From contig JAMXLG010000360.1 of NCBI GenBank assembly GCA_024281135.1, forward strand, positions 1 through 17,658: a DNA stretch of 17,658 nucleotides. The letters are read 5' to 3'. This stretch comes from Vulcanimicrobiia bacterium. Its GTDB lineage: Bacteria > Eremiobacterota > Eremiobacteria > Baltobacterales > Baltobacteraceae. Positions 8,487 to 13,661 of the stretch are shown here, piece by piece (within the stretch, counting starts at the first letter, position 1; each line of letters starts with the position of its first letter). The notes under the pieces are model-generated. The model was not told the DNA's origin. It worked only from the letters and a program-made list of their open reading frames with translations, and did not search any database. The translations under genes were made by a program, and so were the position numbers.

Positions 8487-9094
8487 ACGAAGCTCGCAAT
8501 CTCTTCGTAGTCAAGGCGCGGGTTGCGCGGGAAGAGCGTGCTCTCGTCGCCGTATCCGAGGGTGACGAGCAGAATTGATTTGCGCGTGCCTTCAGGGAAG
8601 AATTCAGCGTCGACCTTCGAGGCATCGAAGCCGCCCATCGGTCCTACGTCGAGCCCGTGTGCGCGGGCAGCGAGGATGAAATACCCGGCTTGAAGTGTCG
8701 CGCTTTGCAGCGACATCGAGTCGGCGTTTTCACGGGCCATATCGAAGTACGCTTGCGGCGCATGTGGGAACAGGCGCGGAAGGTGCTCGTGAAACGCGAG
8801 GTCGCGGCCGAGAATTGCGGTAACCGGTGCGGCTTCAACCTTGGCAACGTTAGCCGGTGACAGTGCCGGAATCAGGCGCTCGCGCCCCTGTGCGGTCGTC
8901 ACATACATGACGCGCATCGGGATTGCGTTCATCGACGTAGGCGCCATTTTTACCGCCTCTACGATGCTACGGAGCGTCTCGTTCGAGATGGGTTCCGGCA
9001 AGAATCCTCTGGCGGTGCGGGCCTCATGAAACAGCACATCCAGGGCTTGTCGGTCAAGGACTCGCTCATTTCGGGTTAGCAGGCTACTAGACAT
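8483..9094 (-). CDS. Nitroreductase-family FMN oxidoreductase, RutE/HadB-like (malonic semialdehyde reductase type)
   Basis: This is an NAD(P)H-dependent flavoenzyme of the cytoplasm. The 203-residue protein aligns along its full length with E. coli RutE: LFHEARTARGFLPEPISNETL, VKMAPTSMNAIPMRVMYV, RERLIPALSPANVAKVEAAPVTAI, FHEHLPRLFPHAPQ, LQAGYFILAARAHGLDVGPMGGFD and LVTLGYGDESTLFPRNPRLDYEEI. RutE reduces malonic semialdehyde to 3-hydroxypropionate during pyrimidine breakdown, but no other rut gene is present, so the substrate here is open. The open frame extends upstream to 9382, but that part shows no nitroreductase similarity and lies antisense to marR. The ATG at 9094 begins MSSSLLTRNERVLD and has a well-placed promoter. 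It is probably regulated by the divergent MarR protein. Confidence 0.9.
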   Translation of the reverse strand: MSSSLLTRNERVLDRQALDVLFHEARTARGFLPEPISNETLRSIVEAVKMAPTSMNAIPMRVMYVTTAQGRERLIPALSPANVAKVEAAPVTAILGRDLAFHEHLPRLFPHAPQAYFDMARENADSMSLQSATLQAGYFILAARAHGLDVGPMGGFDASKVDAEFFPEGTRKSILLVTLGYGDESTLFPRNPRLDYEEIASFV

Positions 9095-9100
9095 AGCCAA

Positions 9101-9130
9101 AGCATAACCCCCCCAGATCGTCTTAGTCAA
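9101..9130 (-). promoter_or_regulatory. Promoter of the nitroreductase gene, predicted leaderless
   Basis: On the minus strand TTGACT (9130-9125, 5 of 6) and TATGCT (9106-9101, 4 of 6) are separated by 18 bases, including a run of seven G. The -10 ends six bases before the ATG at 9094, so the expected transcription start is the A of the start codon. No Shine-Dalgarno sequence is present, as expected for a leaderless mRNA. Confidence 0.6.
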
Positions 9131-9135
9131 GATCA

Positions 9136-9145
9136 TTTTGCAAAA
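9136..9145. promoter_or_regulatory. Candidate MarR operator palindrome
   Basis: TTTTGCAAAA is a perfect 10-bp palindrome in the middle of the 78-bp divergent intergenic region. It covers the marR -35 element and lies just behind the nitroreductase -35. MarR-family dimers usually bind AT-rich inverted repeats in such regions and repress both genes. Binding by this particular regulator is inferred from position only. Confidence 0.5.
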
Positions 9146-9166
9146 GAAATTCTGACGTGCTATGAT
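9138..9166 (+). promoter_or_regulatory. Promoter of marR, predicted leaderless
   Basis: TTGCAA (9138-9143, 4 of 6) and TATGAT (9161-9166, 5 of 6) have a 17-base spacer. The -10 is preceded by TGC, the extended -10 form. Six bases separate the -10 from the ATG at 9173, placing the expected transcription start on the start codon. The -35 lies inside the palindrome, so autorepression is plausible. Confidence 0.65.
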
Positions 9167-9172
9167 GCCGCT

Positions 9173-9670
9173 ATGGAAACCCTCGAGACCACCCCGCAAG
9201 CCTGCGCGAAGACGCCTGCTACTTTGAAGAACGGCTTTAGCTGGACGCTCGCTCGCTTGGCGCAAACGTTCATCGGCGCGCAAAATGCAGCGCTTGCCGA
9301 GCTCGGTCTGACGATGCGGAGTTTCGCGGTCCTGGTGACCGTCAGCGACCGCGCCGCGCGTACGCAGCTCGAGATCGCGCAAGTCGTCGGTTTGGACAAG
9401 AGCACCCTGGTCGCAACGATCGATGATATGGAACGGCGCGGACTCGTCGAACGTCGCGCGGATCCCGAAGACCGCCGTGCACGCGTCGTTCAGAGCACTG
9501 ACGAAGGGCGCGCGGTTGTCGCCCGCGCCGCTGAGATCGTCCAGCAGACTGAGGCCGGACTTCTTGGCGAGTTTGGCGCCGCGGAAGCGTCGCGCCTGAA
9601 AACGTCGCTCGCTTCACTGTTGGTGGGCGCGCTGCACGGCGACGCCGCTCAGCCCGGTAGCTGCATTTAA
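9173..9670 (+). CDS. MarR-family transcriptional regulator
   Basis: This is a dimeric winged-helix repressor of about 165 residues, the usual length for the family. The DNA-binding part is clear: TQLEIAQVVGLDKSTLVATIDDMERRGLVERRADPEDRRARVVQSTDEG, covering the helix-turn-helix and the wing with its DPEDRRAR tip, at about residues 63-112. Flanking helices form the dimer interface. Cysteines occur only near the ends (Cys10 and Cys164), so redox sensing is possible but unsupported. It is divergent from the RutE-like nitroreductase across 78 bp containing both promoters and a palindrome. A role as local repressor responding to a nitroaromatic, aldehyde or other small molecule is inferred. A hairpin follows the stop. 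Confidence 0.93.
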   Translation: METLETTPQACAKTPATLKNGFSWTLARLAQTFIGAQNAALAELGLTMRSFAVLVTVSDRAARTQLEIAQVVGLDKSTLVATIDDMERRGLVERRADPEDRRARVVQSTDEGRAVVARAAEIVQQTEAGLLGEFGAAEASRLKTSLASLLVGALHGDAAQPGSCI

Positions 9671-9672
9671 GC

Positions 9673-9716
9673 GGGAATAAAAAAAGTGGCCGGAGTTCAT
9701 CCGGCCACCCTTTCCC
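9673..9716. terminator. Hairpin terminator after marR, with its stronger T-tract on the minus strand
   Basis: A perfect 9-bp stem (GTGGCCGGA, 9686-9694, with 9700-9708) has a 5-base loop, and an outer GGGAA/TTCCC pairing can extend it. Read on the plus strand the stem is followed only by CCTTTCCC. Read on the minus strand it is followed by seven T residues, a textbook rho-independent terminator. It probably works in both directions, ending marR transcripts less efficiently than antisense transcripts. Confidence 0.7.
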
Positions 9717-9756
9717 GTTGCTACTTCTCGGAGTGTGCAATGGAGCTTCGCACAGG

Positions 9757-9765
9757 TGTTATGGT
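9757..9765 (+). promoter_or_regulatory. Candidate extended -10 promoter for the cysteine desulfurase-sigma factor operon
   Basis: TGT followed by TATGGT (9760-9765) resembles the extended -10 of marR in this window. No convincing -35 is seen 16-19 bases upstream. The start of transcription would be near 9772, giving a leader of about 26 bases that contains the direct repeat at 9774-9794. The marR terminator immediately upstream implies that some promoter must lie here. Confidence 0.4.
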
Positions 9766-9773
9766 AGGGTGAC

Positions 9774-9794
9774 GCTCTGAGAAGGCTCTGAGAA
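9774..9794 (+). repeat. Tandem 10-bp direct repeat, 11-bp period, just before the cysteine desulfurase start
   Basis: GCTCTGAGAA occurs at 9774-9783 and again at 9785-9794. The 11-bp period is about one helical turn, so a protein could bind both copies on the same DNA face, or the repeat could act in the mRNA leader next to the GTG at 9798. The copies are exact. A function is inferred only from position. Confidence 0.5.
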
Positions 9795-9797
9795 TTC

Positions 9798-10952
9798 GTG
9801 GACAATCGCATCTATCTCGACTATGCCGCCACAACGCCCGTCCGCCGTGAGGTGCTCGAGGCGATGCTCCCCTATTTTTCTGATGTGGCACATAACCCCA
9901 GTTCACTGCACGCGGAAGGACGGCGTGCGCGTGCAGGCCTCGACGATGCGCGCGATCGCGTTGCGGCAGTTCTCGGCGTGCCCCGTAAAACGATCACATT
10001 TACCGGCAGCGGATCGGAATCGGATAATCAGGCGATCATTGGCATTGCGCGCGCGCTCGAGCATAAAGGGCGGCATATTATTTCAAGCGCGATCGAGCAT
10101 CATGCGGTGCTTCATGCGCTCGATGCGCTGCGCGATGAGGGGTTCGATGTAACGCTGCTCGGCGTCGATCAACGTGGACTCATCGACGTTGCAGAATTCG
10201 CTGCAGCGCTTCGTCCCGATACCGTCCTCGCGACCGTGATGCTTGCAAACAATGAAATCGGAACGATTCAACCGATTTTGGAACTCGCGAGCCTCGCTCG
10301 TGCACGCGGCGTTCTTTTTCATACCGATGCCGTGCAAGCCGCGCCGTGGATCGATGTGCGTCCAGATGCACTCGCCGTCGATCTTCTCTCGATTTCGGCG
10401 CACAAGTTCTATGGCCCCAAAGGCGTCGGTGTGTTGTACGTGCGCGAGGGCGTCCCCGTGGAACCGCTGGTGTATGGCGGGGGGCAAGAGTTCGGGCGGC
10501 GTTCGGGGACGGAGAACGTCGCCGGCATCGTCGGTCTCGCGGCAGCATTCGATCTTGCGATCCGGGATCGCGCCCGAACCGCGCCTCGCGTCGCGGCGCT
10601 ACGAGACCGGCTCGAGGCGTCCCTGAAGGGACTCGAGGACGTGCGGATCAACGGCGAAGGTGCGCCGCGTCTGCCAAACAATTGCAACGTGTCATTTGCG
10701 GGTATCGACTCAGAATCGATGCTTGTCGGACTGGATCTAGAAGGTGTCGCCGTGTCGGCCGGTAGCGCATGTACGTCCGGAGCGCTGGAGCCGAGTCACG
10801 TCATCGCAGCTTTGGGCATCGATCCGCGCTGGCATCGGGGTGTCATCCGTTTTTCTCTGGGGGCCGGTACCATGGACGCGGAAATCGAACGTGTTGCGGG
10901 CTTGGTTGCCCGCTTAGCAGCCGAAATGAGAGAGAGGAACGTGCACTCATGA
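9798..10952 (+). CDS. Cysteine desulfurase, NifS/IscS group I
   Basis: This PLP enzyme removes sulfur from L-cysteine, forming a cysteine persulfide that supplies Fe-S cluster assembly or tRNA thiolation. The 384-residue protein shows YLDYAATTP at the N-terminus, catalytic His within SSAIEHHAVLHAL (101-102), HTDAVQAAPW, the PLP Lys203 in SISAHKFYGPKG, and the persulfide Cys325 in SAGSACTSGALEPSHV. The GTG start is the only start giving the standard YLDYAATTP-proximal N-terminus. No iscU, iscA or thiI/mnmA is adjacent. Instead its TGA overlaps the DUF948 gene (ATGA), placing it at the head of the stress-sigma operon. Whether it is a general IscS or a dedicated enzyme cannot be decided from sequence. 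Confidence 0.94.
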   Translation: MDNRIYLDYAATTPVRREVLEAMLPYFSDVAHNPSSLHAEGRRARAGLDDARDRVAAVLGVPRKTITFTGSGSESDNQAIIGIARALEHKGRHIISSAIEHHAVLHALDALRDEGFDVTLLGVDQRGLIDVAEFAAALRPDTVLATVMLANNEIGTIQPILELASLARARGVLFHTDAVQAAPWIDVRPDALAVDLLSISAHKFYGPKGVGVLYVREGVPVEPLVYGGGQEFGRRSGTENVAGIVGLAAAFDLAIRDRARTAPRVAALRDRLEASLKGLEDVRINGEGAPRLPNNCNVSFAGIDSESMLVGLDLEGVAVSAGSACTSGALEPSHVIAALGIDPRWHRGVIRFSLGAGTMDAEIERVAGLVARLAAEMRERNVHS

Positions 10953-11353
10953 CCGGGTCTGACCTTAGCTGGGTATTGTACGTCGGCGTCGGCGTCGGCG
11001 TGCTTCTCGTGGGCATCGGCGTTCTCTGGGCGATGATCGCGCTCGCGAGGACTCTCGGTCGCGTCAACGTGACGCTCGACGAGCTCGATCGCCAGATTTC
11101 GACGCTCAGCCAGCCGGTGAACCAAACCCTTGGACATGTCGGCGGCATCGCGGACACTGCAGATCAAACGCTTGCGCGTCTCGGCGGCGTGGTGAAATCG
11201 CTGGAAGATGTTGCGGGTTCGGTGTCGCAAACCGCCTCGTTGACCAAGGATGCACTACAGCCGGCCATCGTCAATGTCGGAGCAACGATCACGGGAGTTA
11301 GTGCCGGTTTACGGAGACTGGTAACGGGAAGAAAGTCAGCAGGCGAATCCTAG
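10949..11353 (+). CDS. DUF948 membrane-anchored protein (YtxG-like)
   Basis: The function is not established. The 134-residue protein has one N-terminal membrane helix (about residues 8-33, containing VGVGVGVLLVGIGVLW) followed by a predominantly helical region, LDELDRQISTL, VNQTLGHVGGIADTADQTL and LEDVAGSVSQTASL. This has the regular spacing of DUF948/YtxG proteins, whose soluble part resembles chemoreceptor coiled coils. The ATG overlaps the cysteine desulfurase stop and is preceded by AGAGAGGA ten bases upstream, so the open frame extending back to 10769 is not used. The downstream neighbour is YtxH-like, the same pairing as Bacillus ytxG-ytxH. Confidence 0.85.
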   Translation: MTGSDLSWVLYVGVGVGVLLVGIGVLWAMIALARTLGRVNVTLDELDRQISTLSQPVNQTLGHVGGIADTADQTLARLGGVVKSLEDVAGSVSQTASLTKDALQPAIVNVGATITGVSAGLRRLVTGRKSAGES

Positions 11354-11368
11354 GAGACGATTTCGAAT

Positions 11369-11707
11369 ATGAACGATGAGAGTCGCGGCGGTGGCTTTTT
11401 CGCCGGGTTCCTTCTCGGCGCTATCGTGGGAGGCGCAGTTGCAGTCCTTCTGACGCAAGAAGAGACGCGCGACGTCCTGGTTGGGAAAGCGCGAGAAGCG
11501 GGTAATCTGGCCATGGATGCCACGGGTGATTTGCGGGGGCGCGTGACCGACGTCACCTCTACGTGGCAGGAAAGTGCGGCCGAACTCTACGAGCGCGGCC
11601 GTCAAGTGGTTGAAAACGCGCGCGGTAATTTCAGCGATGCGGTTGAGGAAGGCAATGCTTCCGCCGAGTCGTTGCGTCAAGAACTCGAACGTAAGGCCGA
11701 CGCATAG
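11369..11707 (+). CDS. YtxH-like general stress protein
   Basis: This 112-residue protein has a glycine-rich hydrophobic N-terminal segment (GGGFFAGFLLGAIVGGAVAVLLT, about residues 7-29) followed by a charged amphipathic helical tail. This is the pattern of the YtxH domain found in Bacillus general stress proteins and some gas-vesicle-associated proteins. The molecular role is unknown; membrane association is inferred from the hydrophobic segment. GGAGA lies 11 bases upstream of the ATG. It sits 15 bases after the DUF948 gene and two bases before the anti-sigma antagonist gene, so all three are probably on one mRNA. Confidence 0.82.
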   Translation: MNDESRGGGFFAGFLLGAIVGGAVAVLLTQEETRDVLVGKAREAGNLAMDATGDLRGRVTDVTSTWQESAAELYERGRQVVENARGNFSDAVEEGNASAESLRQELERKADA

Positions 11708-11709
11708 GA

Positions 11710-12066
11710 GTGAAAAAGACGTTGGACATCAAGGTGAACGTGCGTGAAGCACAAGGCGATTGTTATGTCGTCGATCTCGGTGGTGAGATCGACGTCTACA
11801 CCTCGCCCAAGGTCAAGGATGCAATTGGCGAGCTCATCGATCGCGGCGTGTACCACCTCGTCATCAATCTTGAAAAGGTCAGGTATATCGATTCGACCGG
11901 TCTTGGCGTGCTCATCGGCGGCCTCAAGCGCGTACGCGAGCATGGCGGATCGGTGAACTTGGTCTGCACGAATCCGCAGATCAAGAAGATTTTCGACATC
12001 ACCGGTTTGGTTAAAATTTTCGGCATCTTCGAGAGTGAAGACGCGGCTATGAAGGCATTGGTGTGA
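11710..12066 (+). CDS. rsbV: Anti-sigma factor antagonist, STAS domain (RsbV/SpoIIAA family)
   Basis: In partner switching the unphosphorylated antagonist binds the anti-sigma kinase and frees the sigma factor. The STAS fold occupies nearly the whole protein: VVDLGGEIDVYTSPKVKDAI, LVINLEKVRYIDSTGLGVLIGGLKR and LVCTNPQIKKIFDITGLVKIFGIF. The phosphorylated serine is Ser62 in DSTGLG. From the GTG the protein has 118 residues. The GGAG sequence overlaps that GTG, so a TTG at 11722 (MDIKVNVRE..., 114 residues, GGAG 11 bases upstream) is a reasonable alternative start. The stop overlaps the kinase start as GTGA. The pair and the sigma factor behind it make the assignment secure. Confidence 0.93.
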   Translation: MKKTLDIKVNVREAQGDCYVVDLGGEIDVYTSPKVKDAIGELIDRGVYHLVINLEKVRYIDSTGLGVLIGGLKRVREHGGSVNLVCTNPQIKKIFDITGLVKIFGIFESEDAAMKALV

Positions 12067-12491
12067 ATCAACCGGTCCCCCACGCCGACGACATCGATGT
12101 CGTCGAATTGCGAGTACCTTGCAAAGCGGAGTGGGTTGCGCTCGCGCGCCTTTCCGTAGCAGCGGTTGCGAGCCGGCTCCATTTCTCGATCGACGAGATC
12201 GAGGACATTAAACTCGCGGTCGCCGAGGCGTGTACGAACGCAATTCAACATGCACATGGAAGCTCGTATATTGAAATTCGCTGCGAGGCGTTGAACGAAG
12301 GCCTTCGCATTCAAGTGCGCGATTACGGACGTGGAACGCGTCCTGACAGCATCCGCTCGCGTGAACTCGAAGACGAACGTGTCGGAGGATTGGGCGTGTT
12401 CCTGATACGCTCGCTGATGGATGACGTTTCTTACGACGTCCATCCCGAGCAAGGAACGCAGCTCATCATGACCAAGCGACTGCCGGTTTAA
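12063..12491 (+). CDS. rsbW: Anti-sigma factor serine kinase, GHKL ATPase (RsbW/SpoIIAB family)
   Basis: This protein holds the sigma factor inactive and phosphorylates the antagonist. The 142-residue GHKL fold has an N box with Glu55 and Asn59 (LAVAEACTNAIQHA), a G1 box with Asp87 (VRDYGRGTRP), and a G2 box GGLGVFLI (108-115) followed by GTQLIMTKRL. All ATP/Mg ligands expected for an active kinase are present. The GTG start overlaps the antagonist stop (GTGA), and the sigma factor begins on the base after its TAA, so the three proteins should be made in fixed proportion. The phosphatase that would reset the antagonist (RsbU/RsbP/SpoIIE type) is not in this window. Confidence 0.93.
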   Translation: MNQPVPHADDIDVVELRVPCKAEWVALARLSVAAVASRLHFSIDEIEDIKLAVAEACTNAIQHAHGSSYIEIRCEALNEGLRIQVRDYGRGTRPDSIRSRELEDERVGGLGVFLIRSLMDDVSYDVHPEQGTQLIMTKRLPV

Positions 12492-13298
12492 GTGCAAGAA
12501 TCAAACCCCGACGTTCGTTCCGAGAGGGAACGGACGCGCGCGCTGTTTGGACGGTTCGCAACCGCAAGAGCGCGTCACGATCAGGATCCCGATCGCAAGG
12601 ACAGCGAGTATGAGTCGCTGCGCAACGATCTTGTTGTCGCGCACCTCAACCTCGTTCGTTTTCTTGCGCTAAAATTCGCGAATCGCGGTGAGCCGCTCGA
12701 CGATTTGGTGCAAGTCGGCACGGTCGGCTTGCTCAAAGCGATCGATCGTTTCGAGTTGGATCGCGGCGTCGAATTCACGACGTACGCGACGCCGACGATC
12801 GTCGGCGAGATCAAGCGCTATTTCCGCGACAAAGGCTGGGCGGTCAAAGTGCCGCGCCGTCTGCAAGAACTCAATCTCTCCGTCAATCGCGCGAACGAGA
12901 AAATGGCGGTTGAGCTTGGACGCAGTCCGACGGTCGCCGAGCTTGCCGAACGGCTCAATGCGACGGAAGAAGAGATTCTCGAAGCGCAGGAACTCGGACA
13001 GGCGTACAATTTGCTCTCGCTCGATTCGGAAGTGTCGGGTGAAGGCGAGAAGAAATCGCAGACGCTTGCGGATACCGTCGGTATTACGGACTCCGGCTTG
13101 GAGATGCTCGAAGACCGCGCGAATCTGGAGCGCGCGTTTCACGTGCTGACCGGGCGCGAACGCGTCATCATTTATCTGCGGTTTTACGAATCGGTGTCGC
13201 AAACCGAGATCGCCAAACGCCTCAACGTCTCGCAGATGCACGTCTCACGTCTTCAGGCCAAAGCTTTGGAGAAATTGCGCGCGGTGCTGCGCGAGTGA
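12492..13298 (+). CDS. sigB: RNA polymerase sigma factor, SigB/SigF/SigG group (sigma-70 group 3)
   Basis: This is an alternative sigma factor, probably for stress response. Of 268 residues, region 2 spans about 45-115 (LVVAHLNLVRFLALKF, DDLVQVGTVGLLKAIDRFE, FTTYATPTIVGEIKRYFRDKGW), region 3 about 120-185 (VKVPRRLQELNL, GRSPTVAELAERL), and region 4 about 210-266, including the helix-turn-helix QTEIAKRLNVSQMHVSRLQAKAL. The GTG start immediately follows the rsbW stop. The upstream antagonist and kinase are the standard regulators of this group. The B/F/G subgroup cannot be fixed without a tree; nothing else here suggests sporulation. Its stop overlaps the following lipoprotein start (TGATG). 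Confidence 0.93.
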   Translation: MQESNPDVRSERERTRALFGRFATARARHDQDPDRKDSEYESLRNDLVVAHLNLVRFLALKFANRGEPLDDLVQVGTVGLLKAIDRFELDRGVEFTTYATPTIVGEIKRYFRDKGWAVKVPRRLQELNLSVNRANEKMAVELGRSPTVAELAERLNATEEEILEAQELGQAYNLLSLDSEVSGEGEKKSQTLADTVGITDSGLEMLEDRANLERAFHVLTGRERVIIYLRFYESVSQTEIAKRLNVSQMHVSRLQAKALEKLRAVLRE

Positions 13299-13618
13299 TG
13301 CGTCGCATCGCGGCGTTCATTTCGATCCTTCTACTGAGCGCCTGCGGCGGAGGAAGTACGGAGAGCAGTTCGTCATCTCCGTCGCCGGCGAGTACGGGGG
13401 CTCTGCGCCTCGCATTTCGGTCGAGCTTCCTTCGTTCGTGTCTCCACGCAATTCCGGGTAAGCGCGGGGAGGCATACTGCCACTGCACCGAGGACCGCTT
13501 GGAGGGGACGTTCTCCGATGAGGAACTCGCGCGAGTCACGCCCGACGACCCGAAATTTCAAGCGGCGACGCACGAATGTGCGGCAAAAGCCGGATTGCGG
13601 GTGGCTCCCGGTCACTAG
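13298..13618 (+). CDS. Small cysteine-motif lipoprotein translated with the sigma factor
   Basis: The function is unknown. The product is 106 residues: a lipoprotein signal peptide MRRIAAFISILLLSAC with the lipobox Cys at residue 16, a Gly/Ser/Pro-rich linker (17-33), and a compact domain with four cysteines. These lie at 48, 61, 63 and 94 in the pattern SCLHAIPGKRGEAYCHC...D.LEGTFSDEEL...HEC. The Cys-(12)-Cys-x-Cys-(30)-Cys spacing recalls small secreted proteins seen in many genomes without assigned roles, and suggests two disulfides or a bound ligand. The ATG shares a base with the sigma factor stop. A GTG one codon earlier is a less likely start. A gap of 43 bases follows before alaS. Confidence 0.75.
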   Translation: MRRIAAFISILLLSACGGGSTESSSSSPSPASTGALRLAFRSSFLRSCLHAIPGKRGEAYCHCTEDRLEGTFSDEELARVTPDDPKFQAATHECAAKAGLRVAPGH

Positions 13619-13661
13619 GGCGGTGTTAAACGCACCCTCGTAGTATCTTCCGGAAGCCCTT

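Noticed and set aside
9095..9382. A 96-codon upstream extension of the nitroreductase reading frame on the minus strand
   Set aside because: The extension shows no similarity to nitroreductases, lies antisense to marR, and would run through the divergent promoter region. The ATG at 9094 gives the family N-terminus.
10769..10948. Longer reading frame in front of the DUF948 gene
   Set aside because: It overlaps the end of the cysteine desulfurase, including its active-site Cys region, in another frame. The ATG at 10949 has the stop overlap and Shine-Dalgarno.
10983..11002. Short GTCGGC hexanucleotide repeat
   Set aside because: It encodes the VGVGVGV part of a membrane helix in the DUF948 protein and is explained by coding composition.
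13618..13640. GGTG/CACC inverted repeat between the lipoprotein gene and alaS as a terminator
   Set aside because: The stem is only four base pairs and no T-run follows.
13625..13646. GTTAAA followed by TAGTAT upstream of alaS, resembling a sigma-B promoter
   Set aside because: The spacer is only 10 bases and two -10 positions do not match, so it was noted only as a possible -10 in the alaS entry.
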